A DNA stretch of 42,217 nucleotides from JAICTV01 sp035634055 (GCA_035634055.1 DASQDR010000098.1:1-42217); one strand, 5' to 3'; counted from the first letter of the stretch, positions 8,285 to 16,206 are shown. A program made the numbers and translations. Notes: generated by a model not told the origin, from the letters alone.

Positions 8285-10318
8285 CTAAAACCCCGTCCGC
8301 TTGAATTGCTTTTCCAGGTCGCGGAGGCTCAGCCGCAGCGTGGTCGGGCGGCCGTGCGGGCAGTTGCTGGAGCGGTCGATCAGCTCGCGGCGGGCGAGCA
8401 GCGCGTCGATCTCCGCCGGCGTGAGCGGGTCGCCCGCTTTCACGGCCGCCTTGCAGCTCATCATGTCGAGGATCTCGTGGAGCAGTTCTTCCTCGTGCAG
8501 GTCGAGCAGCTCCTGCTCGCCGCGCTCGAGCAGCTCGGTCACGAACCGCCCGGGCTCGAGCTTAGAGAGGAACGAGGGGAACGCGTGCACGGCGACGGTG
8601 TTCGGCCCGAACGGCTCGGCCTCGATCCCCAGCCGCGCCAGCAGCGGCTGGATCTGCTCCAGCAGCGCCACCTGCCGCGACGACGCCGGCAGCGTCTCGG
8701 GGATGAGCAATCGCTGTGACTCCAGCGGCCCGCGCATGATGCGGGCGCTGAGCTCCTCGTACATGATCCGCTCGTGCAGCGCGTGCTGGTCGATGATGAC
8801 CATGCCGTCCTCGGACTGCGCGACGAGGTAGCTGTTGTGGAGCTGGATGGCGCTTGTCGGGAAGGATGAATTGGGGTGGGCGCGCGGCGCGGGCGCGGGA
8901 TGATCTTCAGCGGCGGTTGCGTGGTCATCGCGCCCGTTCCCGGAAGCGTGGTGCTCGCTATCCGTTGCGGTCTCGCGCGGTGCGTGGTGCGAAGCCGCGC
9001 GCGCCTGCGGGACCGAGTCGCGCAGGGAGTCCGGGAGCGGATGGCGCGGGACCGACCACGGTGCAACCGGAGGTGCGCCGGGCGCCGCGGCGGGCGCGGG
9101 CGCGGATGTCGAAGACGGCGCCGGCGCGGACGCCTGACCGTGAATGAGGATCGTGTCTCGTGCGGACGGCGCGTGGGACGCACCGGTTTCGATTGGGAGC
9201 GTCCCCTGCGTCGGTGCGATCTTGAAGAAGTCCGCCAGCTTCGTTCGCAGGTCGGCGCGCTGCACCTCGTCCACCGCGTCGGACTTCGCCACGACCTGCG
9301 GCGCCAGCTCGCTTCCCAGCAGCTTTTCGCGCACCGCCGCCATCACCAGCCCGTGCACGCGGCCGCCGTCGCGGAAGCGCACCTCCGCCTTGGTGGGGTG
9401 GACGTTCACGTCCACGTCCTGCGGCGGGAGCTCGAGCAGCAGGATCGCCGCGGGGTGCCGCCCCGGCTCGCAGAGCCCGCGGTACGCCTCGCGCAGGGCG
9501 TGCTGGATGAAGCGGTCGCGGATCGGGCGGCCGTTGAGGTAGAGGTACTGGTACTTCGCCGTCGGCCGCGCCAGCTCGGGCAGGCCGATCACGCCGTGCA
9601 GGCGGACCTCGGCGTCGCGCAGGTCCACCGGAAGCCGCTGCTCGCGGAACTCGTCCGGCCACGCCGCCAGCAGCCGGTCGGTCCCGCCGGCCCGGGGCAG
9701 GTCGAGCGATGCGCGCCCGTTGTGCAGCAGCTTGAACGCCACGTGCGGGTGCGGCAGCGCCAGGCGCAGGACCATCTCGGCGATGTGGCCGTACTCGGTC
9801 GCGGTCCCCTTGAGGAACTTCCGCCGGGCCGGCACGTTGAAGAACAGGCTGCGCACCTCGACGGTCGTCCCGGCGTTGCCGGCGGCGGCCTGCGGGTCGG
9901 TCAGCTCCCCGCCGCGGTTGAAGAGTTCGTAAGCGACCTCCTCGCCCGCGTGGCGGCTGAGGATGCGGGCGTGGGAGACCGAGCCGATGCTCGCCAGCGC
10001 CTCGCCGCGAAAGCCCATGGTGGCGATGCGGAACAAGTCCTCGTCGCACGTCAGCTTGCTCGTGGCGTGCGACGCGAAGGCCAACGGCAGCTCGGCCGGC
10101 GGGATGCCGGACCCGTTGTCAATAATGCGGATCAGCTCGCGCCCGCCGTCCTCCACCTGCACCAGGATCTCCGTGGCGCCGGCATCGAGGGCATTTTCGA
10201 CCAGCTCCTTCACCACCGATGCCGGGCGCTCGATCACCTCGCCGGCGGCGATGCGGTTGATCAGCCCGGGCGGGAGTTGCTGGATGCGGCGGCGGGGCTG
10301 CGGCGGGGACGGCTCCAT
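8285..10318 (-). CDS. mutL: DNA mismatch repair protein MutL, endonuclease-competent
   Basis: This is a 677-residue MutL, the ATP-dependent matchmaker of mismatch repair. The N-terminal GHKL ATPase shows E41-N42 (ENALDAGAT), DNGSG at 67-71 and GFRGEA at 102-107. A long Pro/Ala/Ser-rich linker (about residues 380-470) follows. The C-terminal dimerisation domain contains the endonuclease motif DQHALHERIMYEE near residue 508 (DQHA-x2-E-x4-E), the SCKAA motif and CPHGRPT near 652. It therefore belongs to the nicking MutL class found where MutH is absent. It has its own -10 (TATAAT, 10329-10334) overlapping the stop of the upstream PepSY gene, 10 nt from ATG, with no Shine-Dalgarno. No mutS is in the window. 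Confidence 0.96.
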   Translation of the reverse strand: MEPSPPQPRRRIQQLPPGLINRIAAGEVIERPASVVKELVENALDAGATEILVQVEDGGRELIRIIDNGSGIPPAELPLAFASHATSKLTCDEDLFRIATMGFRGEALASIGSVSHARILSRHAGEEVAYELFNRGGELTDPQAAAGNAGTTVEVRSLFFNVPARRKFLKGTATEYGHIAEMVLRLALPHPHVAFKLLHNGRASLDLPRAGGTDRLLAAWPDEFREQRLPVDLRDAEVRLHGVIGLPELARPTAKYQYLYLNGRPIRDRFIQHALREAYRGLCEPGRHPAAILLLELPPQDVDVNVHPTKAEVRFRDGGRVHGLVMAAVREKLLGSELAPQVVAKSDAVDEVQRADLRTKLADFFKIAPTQGTLPIETGASHAPSARDTILIHGQASAPAPSSTSAPAPAAAPGAPPVAPWSVPRHPLPDSLRDSVPQARAASHHAPRETATDSEHHASGNGRDDHATAAEDHPAPAPRAHPNSSFPTSAIQLHNSYLVAQSEDGMVIIDQHALHERIMYEELSARIMRGPLESQRLLIPETLPASSRQVALLEQIQPLLARLGIEAEPFGPNTVAVHAFPSFLSKLEPGRFVTELLERGEQELLDLHEEELLHEILDMMSCKAAVKAGDPLTPAEIDALLARRELIDRSSNCPHGRPTTLRLSLRDLEKQFKRTGF

Positions 10319-10328
10319 CTGGCGCGCG

Positions 10329-10334
10329 ATTATA
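10329..10334 (-). promoter_or_regulatory. Consensus -10 (TATAAT) for mutL
   Basis: A perfect TATAAT on the minus strand lies 10 nt before the mutL ATG and overlaps the PepSY stop codon. The -35 (TTCGTC at 17 bp) is weak. It would give mutL a near-leaderless transcript independent of the iron-type operon upstream. Confidence 0.5.
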
Positions 10335-11559
10335 CGGAGCAGGTGGGAGAAGACGAACCGCCCGCCGCGCCCGCGACCAGCTCGTCAAGATCGCCCGCCG
10401 CGCCCGCATCGGCCACGCCCGCGTCCGGCGCCGCAGCCTCGGGCGCGCTGGCGCGCTTCGGCTTGCGCTTCCTGAGCACGTAGATCGCGAAGCCGGTGAT
10501 GGAGAGCGCTCCGCCGGTCAGGCCCATCGCGCCCCAGAGCAGCTTCACCCACATCGCCCCGCCGAGCCGCCCGAAGTGCAGCGGCTCCATGGCGAAGTAA
10601 AACCGCGCGGCGGCGGTGGCGCGGCGCGCGTCCTTCACCTGGATCACGTCGCCGCTGGCGGCGTCGAACAGGACCGAGTTCTCCCCCTCGCGGATCAGCG
10701 CGGCCGTGGCGTGCTGGAGGCGGACGCGCACCGTGCCGTTGCGCAACGAGAGGTCCGCCCCCGCCGGCCGAGCGCCGGGCACCAGCTCGGCGGCGCGGTG
10801 GATGAACCCTTGCAGCCGCCCCGGCGCGAGCTGCGCCACCGCCGCCCGCCTGGGCGCCTTTTCCGGCGCGGCGATCCACTTGTGGTAGACGCCCTCCAGC
10901 CCCAGCACCGCGCCGGTCAGGCCGAAGACGACATTGAACGCGACGGAGCTGAGCCCGGTCACCTTGTGCAGGTCCGCCAGGAAGATGCGCGGCCCGCGCC
11001 CGCGGCGGATCTTCGGCCGCCACGTGTTGGCGTTGAACCGCGCGAAGATGAACAGCCCGCTGACGGTCACGAACAGCAGCGCGATGCCGAACAGCCCGAC
11101 AATGTATCGCCCCCAGAAGCTGAAGTAGAGGAAGCGGATGTGGAGCTGGCGGAGCCAGTTGCCCCACCCGCTGTTGGGCCGCATCTCCGCCACCACGGCC
11201 GCGCGGTACGGGTCGATCAGCACGTGGCGATTGCCCGCGCCGCGTCCGGCGTTCACCGTCACGCTGTAGGCTGGCCCGTGGCTCTGCCACGACCCCGGTA
11301 GCGCCGGCAGGTTCGCCGCGGTGACGACGCCGCCAGGGTACTTCGCCCGCGCGATCTCGATCGCGCGCTCCAGCGAGATCGGCTCGCCGACGGGGACGAC
11401 GTTGAAGTCGTACCCGCCCCAGTCCACCGCGCGCTCGATCTCCGGGCGGAAGACCGCGACCGAGCCGGTCACGCAGATGATGACCAGGAACGCCCCGCTG
11501 AACAGCCCGACCCACGCGTGCCAGCGGTACAGCAGGTACCCGAAACGACTCTTGGCCAT
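10330..11559 (-). CDS. PepSY-associated transmembrane protein (iron-uptake type)
   Basis: This is a 409-residue inner-membrane protein of the PepSY_TM family, which is often encoded with siderophore or haem uptake systems and includes flavin-independent ferric reductase-like proteins. Helix 1 carries the family pattern RWHAWVGLFSGAFLVIICVTGSVAVFRPEIER. A PepSY domain follows (LERAIEIARAKYPG), then LHIRFLYFSFWGRYIVGLFGIALLF, DLHKVTGLSSVAFNVVFGLTG, and a last helix after PLHFGRLGG. The His residues at helix edges (LH, DLH, PLH) are the conserved putative haem or metal ligands. The C-terminus is a charged Ala-rich tail. It is the last gene of the hemP operon: its GGTGGAG Shine-Dalgarno overlaps the TAG of the pseudopilin gene, indicating translational coupling. 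Confidence 0.88.
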   Translation of the reverse strand: MAKSRFGYLLYRWHAWVGLFSGAFLVIICVTGSVAVFRPEIERAVDWGGYDFNVVPVGEPISLERAIEIARAKYPGGVVTAANLPALPGSWQSHGPAYSVTVNAGRGAGNRHVLIDPYRAAVVAEMRPNSGWGNWLRQLHIRFLYFSFWGRYIVGLFGIALLFVTVSGLFIFARFNANTWRPKIRRGRGPRIFLADLHKVTGLSSVAFNVVFGLTGAVLGLEGVYHKWIAAPEKAPRRAAVAQLAPGRLQGFIHRAAELVPGARPAGADLSLRNGTVRVRLQHATAALIREGENSVLFDAASGDVIQVKDARRATAAARFYFAMEPLHFGRLGGAMWVKLLWGAMGLTGGALSITGFAIYVLRKRKPKRASAPEAAAPDAGVADAGAAGDLDELVAGAAGGSSSPTCSV

Positions 11560-11565
11560 CGCCGG

Positions 11566-12396
11566 CTACTCCACCTGGTAGGCTTCGTTCGTCGCGTTGT
11601 CGCCGTCGCGGTCGATGTCGCCGACGCGAAGGTGCCTGAGCAGCTTGGGGTCCTGCCCGCCGGTGTAGGAGCCGAAGTAGGCGGGCTGCTCGCCGCTGAC
11701 GTGCCCGTCGGCCCAGCCGACGTTCCCCTTGCGGTTGTGCCGGCCGTGGAAGTTCGGGTCGGTCTTGTTGTTGTTGACGTTGCCGGTGGTCGGGTAGCCC
11801 CAGGGCGTGCGGTCGATGATCGTGCCGTCCAGCCGGGCGGCGTCCCAGACGACCGCCTTCTCCGCCGAGCGGCGGATCTTGCTGAGCTTCACGCCCAGCC
11901 CGTTGCGCAGCGCCCCGCCGGCGGCCCAGTCCTTATGGCGGGCGAAGATCGAGTTGTAGGCGTAATCGACCGGGCCGTACTGCGGGCGGAAGACGTCGTC
12001 CACCTCAAAGGTCGGGCAGCCGCTGACGTTGGCGGTGCCCCAGTACTTCGCGAGCATCGACGCCGGCGCGTGGAACTTCTGCGGCGCCGCGCTGTACAGC
12101 CCGCCGAACCAGCGGATGGCGACCGTCTCGGTCGCGCCGTTGACCACCAACTTGTCTGACCCGCTGCCGCCGGAGCCGATTTGCGGCAGGTAGCCGCGGT
12201 TGTCGTGGGCGAAAAGGATGAAGGCGGTGTTGATCTGCCGGAGGTTTGACAGGCAGGTCGCCGCCCGCGCCGCCTCCCGCGCCCGCCCCAGCGTGGGGAG
12301 CAGGATCGCCACCAGCGTGGCGATGATCCCGATGACGACCAGCAGCTCCACCAGCGTGAAGCCATGACGACCTTTTGAATGAGCAGAGGCGGGCAT
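11566..12396 (-). CDS. Type II pseudopilin-like protein with H-X9-DG domain and dockerin-like C-terminus
   Basis: This is a 276-residue exported protein of the planctomycete/verrucomicrobial pseudopilin expansion. The prepilin site is G12|F13 (KGRHG|FTLVELLVVIGII), with Glu at +5, for prepilin peptidase cleavage and methylation. A helical stalk (GRAREAARAATCLSNLRQI) follows. The later block HNRKGNVGWADGHV (near residues 220-232) is the processing-associated H-X9-DG motif. The last 20 residues contain GDIDRDGDNATNEAYQ, an EF-hand/dockerin-like loop (D1, D3, D5, G6, E12). It sits between hemP (142 bp upstream) and the PepSY gene (6 bp downstream), which argues for a surface role in haem or iron acquisition. 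That role is inference; the architecture is seen. AAAGGTGG 7 nt upstream supports the ATG. Confidence 0.88.
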   Translation of the reverse strand: MPASAHSKGRHGFTLVELLVVIGIIATLVAILLPTLGRAREAARAATCLSNLRQINTAFILFAHDNRGYLPQIGSGGSGSDKLVVNGATETVAIRWFGGLYSAAPQKFHAPASMLAKYWGTANVSGCPTFEVDDVFRPQYGPVDYAYNSIFARHKDWAAGGALRNGLGVKLSKIRRSAEKAVVWDAARLDGTIIDRTPWGYPTTGNVNNNKTDPNFHGRHNRKGNVGWADGHVSGEQPAYFGSYTGGQDPKLLRHLRVGDIDRDGDNATNEAYQVE

Positions 12397-12408
12397 CTGC
12401 CGCCACCT

Positions 12409-12440
12409 TTCTCCCGGGATGCAGTTTGCCCCGGGGGGAA
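12409..12440 (-). other. Intercistronic stem-loop just upstream of the pseudopilin RBS
   Basis: Arms TTCTCCCGGG (12409-12418) and CCCGGGGGGAA (12430-12440) can pair around an 11-nt loop. In the minus-strand transcript the 3' arm abuts the AAAGGTGG ribosome site. It could be an mRNA-stability or processing element between hemP and the pseudopilin gene. A second short palindrome, CCCTTCGAAGGG, lies further upstream in the same 142-bp gap. Confidence 0.35.
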
Positions 12441-12538
12441 CGAGCCATGCGTGCTGGGCTGGCTACTCAGGTCGGGCTCCCCTTCGAAGGGCGTCGGCCG
12501 GAGGTGGCTGGCACGTACGCGAGTTCAACCGATGATGT

Positions 12539-12733
12539 CTACTTGGTCAGGATCAGCTTGCCCTGCCGGGTGACCCGCAGGCGGTACTCCTGCCCGCGGT
12601 GCTGGAGGCGGACCTCGGTCCCGCCGGCGAAGAGCGCGGCGGTGTCGAGCACGACCGGCGGTTTCGTCGCCGCCCCGCGCAGGCCCTGAAGGGCGGGCGC
12701 GGGCGGTCGGGAGGGATCAGCCGTCCTTTCCAC
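12539..12733 (-). CDS. hemP: Haemin uptake protein HemP family
   Basis: This is a 64-residue protein matching the HemP family (PF10636 as I recall it). The C-terminal half, LFAGGTEVRLQHRGQEYRLRV followed by TRQGKLILTK, carries the invariant pattern H-x-G-x-x-Y-x-L-R-x-T-R-x-x-K-L-I-L-T-K. HemP genes are normally Fur-controlled and stand before TonB-dependent haem receptors. The protein's function is not well defined, though homologues activate receptor expression in some proteobacteria. The start is GTG at 12733, the only one available in frame. It lies 8 nt after the -10 of a promoter whose spacer is filled by a Fur-box-like palindrome. The next genes downstream are a pseudopilin and a PepSY membrane protein, not a receptor. 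It is small enough for automatic annotation to miss. Confidence 0.9.
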   Translation of the reverse strand: MERTADPSRPPAPALQGLRGAATKPPVVLDTAALFAGGTEVRLQHRGQEYRLRVTRQGKLILTK

Positions 12734-12741
12734 GGCTGCTA

Positions 12742-12770
12742 CTTCTACTGAGACTGCGTCTCAACGGCAA
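12742..12770 (-). promoter_or_regulatory. hemP promoter with Fur-box-like operator in the spacer
   Basis: On the minus strand TTGCCG (12765-12770) and TAGAAG (12742-12747) are 17 bp apart. The spacer holds the 15-bp palindrome TGAGACGCAGTCTCA (12749-12763), which fits the 7-1-7 Fur architecture (TGA...TCA ends; 6 of 7 arm positions symmetrical). Bound repressor would cover the whole promoter. The GTG of hemP is 8 nt after the -10, so the message would be leaderless. The sites are seen; Fur binding is inferred from hemP's known regulation. Confidence 0.7.
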
Positions 12771-12849
12771 CAGCAGCAGCGGAAATTTTCGACCGCAGGC
12801 GCTGGCGAACGTACTAACCAAAGTCGATTCAACCGCCGGAGCCCCGAAA

Positions 12850-13986
12850 ATGCCCTTAAAAATCCTCAACGACGACAAGCAGCGGCTCAAGAGCCTGAAG
12901 GAGATGCTCCATCGCCACTCCGCCCCCGCCGCCGACGCGCTGATCGAGCGTCGTTCGGAAGGGGCGGTGCAGTGCTTTGCCTGCGGGCACCGTTGCCTGG
13001 TCAAGCCGGGCCGGGACGGCGTCTGCCGGGTGCGGTTCAACGATGAAGGCACGCTGCTGGTGCCCCACGGCTACGTCGGCGCGCTGGCGTGCGACCCGAT
13101 CGAGAAGAAGCCCTTCTTCCACGTCCTGCCCGGCTCCGACGCCCTCACCTTCGGCATGCTCGGCTGCGACTTCCACTGCGGCTACTGCCAGAACTGGGTG
13201 ACGAGCCAAATGCTCCGCGACCCGGACGCGGCTGCCCCGCCCAGGCTGACGAACCCGAAGCAACTCGTGGATCTGGCCATCGAGCACGGCGCGCCGGTGG
13301 TGGCGTCCAGCTACAACGAGCCGCTGATAACCAGCGAGTGGGCGGTGGACGTGTTCAACGAGGCCAAGTCGCGCGGGCTGCGCTGCGCGTACATCTCTAA
13401 CGGCAACGGCACGCCGCAGGTGCTCGACTTCATCCGCCCGCACGTCGACGCGTACAAGGTGGACCTCAAGACCTTCAGCCCGAAGAACTACCGGGCGCTT
13501 GGCGGGGTGCTGGAGAACGTCACCGACACCATCCAAATGCTCAAGCAGCGCGAATTCTGGGTGGAGATCGTAACCCTCGTCGTCCCCGGCTTCAGCGACG
13601 ACGCGGATGACCTCAAGCGGATGGCCGAGTTCATCGCCGACGTTGACCCGCTGATGCCCTGGCACATGACGGCGTTCCACCCGGACTACAAGATGACCGA
13701 GGGCTATCGCGCGACGCAGGTGGACGACCTGATGAAGGTCGTCGACCTCGGGCGGCGGGCCGGCCTGAAATACCTCTATCCGGGGAACCTCCCGGGCCAG
13801 GTGGGCGAGTGGGAGAACACGCGCTGTCATCACTGCGACGCCGCCGTGATCGAGCGCTGGGGCTTCCTGGTCCAGCAGAACCGAGTGCGCCCTGACGGCA
13901 CGTGCCCCGAGTGCCAAAAGCGGCTCCCGGGCATCTGGGGCCCCGCCTCCGGCCACGGCGACGGCCGCGTCCGCGCCATCGCGTGA
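12850..13986 (+). CDS. amrS: AmmeMemoRadiSam system radical SAM enzyme AmrS
   Basis: This is a 378-residue radical SAM protein of the PflA-like AmrS group. The cluster motif is C106-x3-C110-x2-C113 in LGCDFHCGYCQNW. The N-terminal cysteines (CFACGHRC, residues 42-49, and C59) are typical of the group, as are DPIEKKPFFHVLPG and SYNEPLITSEW. The C-terminus has two CxxC pairs (CHHC, CPEC), probably a small metal-binding module. The family is named for co-occurrence with AMMECR1 and Memo, but its reaction is not established; neither partner is in this window. The ATG at 12850 has GGAG 8 nt upstream. The gene is divergent from hemP across 116 bp, so the Fur-box-like site could in principle affect it too. 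Confidence 0.92.
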   Translation: MPLKILNDDKQRLKSLKEMLHRHSAPAADALIERRSEGAVQCFACGHRCLVKPGRDGVCRVRFNDEGTLLVPHGYVGALACDPIEKKPFFHVLPGSDALTFGMLGCDFHCGYCQNWVTSQMLRDPDAAAPPRLTNPKQLVDLAIEHGAPVVASSYNEPLITSEWAVDVFNEAKSRGLRCAYISNGNGTPQVLDFIRPHVDAYKVDLKTFSPKNYRALGGVLENVTDTIQMLKQREFWVEIVTLVVPGFSDDADDLKRMAEFIADVDPLMPWHMTAFHPDYKMTEGYRATQVDDLMKVVDLGRRAGLKYLYPGNLPGQVGEWENTRCHHCDAAVIERWGFLVQQNRVRPDGTCPECQKRLPGIWGPASGHGDGRVRAIA

Positions 13987-14129
13987 GAAGAGCGCGACGG
14001 TCACGGCGCACCCGGGTAGTGGCCCGCGGGCGCCGCCGTGGCATTCTTCAACAGCCACGCTCTGGCTCGTTCACCGTTCGATGTTCCCCGCGTTCGTCCC
14101 CGCATCTCTGACGCCCTCCCCTCCCAAAC

Positions 14130-14159
14130 TTGCCTGCGTTTCGCCGTGTCTTGTACGAT
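14130..14159 (+). promoter_or_regulatory. Promoter TTGCCT-N18-TACGAT
   Basis: TTGCCT (14130-14135) and TACGAT (14154-14159) are 18 bp apart. The start would fall near 14166, giving a leader of about 20 nt that contains GGAGGA before the ATG at 14187. The same -10 sequence, TACGAT, is used at 33795. Confidence 0.55.
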
Positions 14160-14186
14160 GACCGGCGCGAGCTCGGAGGAGACACC

Positions 14187-15614
14187 ATGACGCGACGCGG
14201 CGTGTTCGGATGGCTGGTGGTCCTGTGGTGCGCCGTGCCGGCGCTCTGCTGGGCCAGGCCGGGCGTCATCACGACGCGCGACGGGCAGACCTTCGAGGGG
14301 GAGGTGGACGAGCGCGACGTGAACAACGTCACCGTCACCGTCCGCGGCATCCCCATGAGCATCCCGCGGGCGCGGGTCGCGTCCATCAACTACCCGACGA
14401 CCGCGCCCGCGCAGCAGCTTCCCGACCGGCTGGCGAAGCTGCCGGCCAACGACGTGCCCGGGCGGATCCAACTGGCGCGCGAGGCGTTCGACCAGCGGCA
14501 GTACACGGTCGCGCGCGACGCGCTGGAACAGGCGATCGGGATCGACCCGAACAACGCCGACGCCGTCTCCCTGCTGGAGACCGTGCAGAGCCAGATCCGC
14601 CTGGAGCGCACGCGGCAACAGCGCCCGCCCGCGGACGATCGCGCGGGCACAGGCGCGGGCCAACCCGCCGACGACGCGGCGACGCAGCCGGGCGGCGCCG
14701 GCGGCGGCGCGGGGATGGCAGCGGGCGATCACAAGGTGCTCCGCCCGACCGACATCAACGCCATCAAGCAGGCGGAGATGCGCGCCGACGACGCGGACGT
14801 TCGCATCCGCTTCGACCGCAACGTCCTCCGCCGCTTCGTCGAGTTCAGCGCCACCCCGCCGCGCGACTTCTTCGCGCTGAGCGCGCAGCAGCAGGCGGAG
14901 CGCATCCTCAAGGAGGGGCCGCCCGAAATGCGCCGCGACGTGATCATCGTCAACGACCCGCCGGCGATGCTCCAGTATCGCCGCGCGGTGCAGCCGTTCG
15001 TGGTGCTCAACTGCGCCACCGCCGCGTGCCACGCCTCCGGGTCGCAGCACAGCAGCTTCCAGCTCGTCGTGCCGGCGGACTCCGACGCGGCGGCGTACAC
15101 GAATTTTTACCTGCTTTCGCGCTACAGCAAGCCGGTGAAGCAGGCGAACGACACCGTCTTCGGCCGCGGCGACCCCAAGATGATCGACCGCCAGCAGCCG
15201 GCGAAGTCGCTGCTCGTCCAGTACGCCATGCCGGGCGCGATGTCGGAGTACGACCACCCGGACGTTCCCGGATATCGGCCACCGCTGCGCGGGCAGGCCG
15301 ACCCCCGCTACCTGACGCTGGTGAACTGGATCGGGCAGTCGCTCCCGCCGCTGGAGCCGGATTACGGCATCACGTTCGACGGCGGCGCCGGCGGCGCGAC
15401 GCAGCCCGCCACCGCGCCCGCGACGACGCAGGCGGCGGAGCCCGACCGTCCGCCGCGACCCATGCGCCCAACACCGGCGACACGACCGATGCCCCCGATG
15501 CGTCCCGCCCCGGGCGCGCCGCCCGCGGGCAACGGCAGGACGCCGCCGCCGGCACCGCCCGGACCCCCGCCTGGACCCCCGCCCGGACCCCCGCCGCCCG
15601 TGCTGCCCCGGTGA
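14187..15614 (+). CDS. Exported planctomycete protein with CX4CH haem-type motif
   Basis: This is a 475-residue exported protein with a signal peptide (about residues 1-23, ending CWA|RPG). A small beta domain follows (TTRDGQTFEGEVDERDVNNVTVTVRG), then a TPR-like helical segment (AREAFDQRQYTVARDALEQAIGIDPNNADAV) and a Gly/Ala linker. The C-terminal region has NCATAACHASGSQHSSFQLVVP, a CX4CH motif like the CNxGxCHG blocks of planctomycete cytochrome-like proteins, but without the Gly after CH. The end is a low-complexity Pro-rich tail (PPGPPPGPPP). A periplasmic or surface redox role is plausible, though single-haem binding is unproven. GGAGGA at a 6-nt spacing fixes the ATG at 14187. The 163-aa membrane-anchored gene follows 100 bp later. 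Confidence 0.75.
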   Translation: MTRRGVFGWLVVLWCAVPALCWARPGVITTRDGQTFEGEVDERDVNNVTVTVRGIPMSIPRARVASINYPTTAPAQQLPDRLAKLPANDVPGRIQLAREAFDQRQYTVARDALEQAIGIDPNNADAVSLLETVQSQIRLERTRQQRPPADDRAGTGAGQPADDAATQPGGAGGGAGMAAGDHKVLRPTDINAIKQAEMRADDADVRIRFDRNVLRRFVEFSATPPRDFFALSAQQQAERILKEGPPEMRRDVIIVNDPPAMLQYRRAVQPFVVLNCATAACHASGSQHSSFQLVVPADSDAAAYTNFYLLSRYSKPVKQANDTVFGRGDPKMIDRQQPAKSLLVQYAMPGAMSEYDHPDVPGYRPPLRGQADPRYLTLVNWIGQSLPPLEPDYGITFDGGAGGATQPATAPATTQAAEPDRPPRPMRPTPATRPMPPMRPAPGAPPAGNGRTPPPAPPGPPPGPPPGPPPPVLPR

Positions 15615-15714
15615 TTGCGCGTCCGCGTAGCTCTCTTCCCCATGGCCGTGGCGAGATGCGGCGGCGCCGTCCGCGCGGCGACGGGATCGCGTCGCTCGCC
15701 CTGCCGTCTGGCCC

Positions 15715-16206
15715 ATGACGCCGTTGCAGTTCCTGTTGCTGACCGTCAGCGTCACCGCGATCGCGGCCGGGGTGCAGTACGTCCTGCGCCAGCGGCAACT
15801 GCGCGCGCTGCGCCGCCTGGCGGCGGAGTGGGGGATGAACTTCAGCGCCGCCGACCGCTTTCGCCTCGCCGCCCGCGTCGCCCCAAAGCTACCCGTTCCC
15901 GGCGCGGCCTCGGTGCGCGTCGGCGACCTGCTCTACGCGACCGAGCGGGAACGCTACCGCTACATCTTCGCGACGGAGTACACCGTCGGCGTGCTGCGGA
16001 CCAAGACGGGGGTGTGCCGGGTGGCGACGCTCTCCGAGCCGCGCGACGCGGGGTCGGGCGAGCGTTTGACCAACGGCCAGGGCGGCGGGCCTGACCTCGT
16101 CTTCGCCCCGCCTGACCTCCCGCTCATCGAGCAGTACCGCTACCTGCGACAGCAGATCGACGCGTGGGGTGAGCAGCGTGAAGCCGGCGGCGCGCAACCG
16201 GGGTGA
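15715..16206 (+). CDS. Hypothetical membrane-anchored protein
   Basis: This is a 163-residue protein of unknown function. An N-terminal helix (residues 4-24, LQFLLLTVSVTAIAAGVQYVL) is followed by a basic segment (RQRQLRALRRLAAEWGMNF) and a soluble domain with alternating hydrophobic strands (RVGDLLYATERERYRYIFATEYTVGVL), ending DLPLIEQYRYLRQQIDAWGE. It is probably a cytoplasm-facing domain on a single anchor. It starts 100 bp after the haem-motif gene on the same strand with no Shine-Dalgarno or promoter that I can see, so it is likely co-transcribed. Regular strand/helix alternation and GC3-rich codons support it being a real gene. Confidence 0.6.
   Translation: MTPLQFLLLTVSVTAIAAGVQYVLRQRQLRALRRLAAEWGMNFSAADRFRLAARVAPKLPVPGAASVRVGDLLYATERERYRYIFATEYTVGVLRTKTGVCRVATLSEPRDAGSGERLTNGQGGGPDLVFAPPDLPLIEQYRYLRQQIDAWGEQREAGGAQPG

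Noticed and set aside
12397..12538. Riboswitch in the hemP-pseudopilin gap
   Set aside because: Only simple short palindromes are present, with no match to known aptamer cores. It lies inside an operon rather than at its head.
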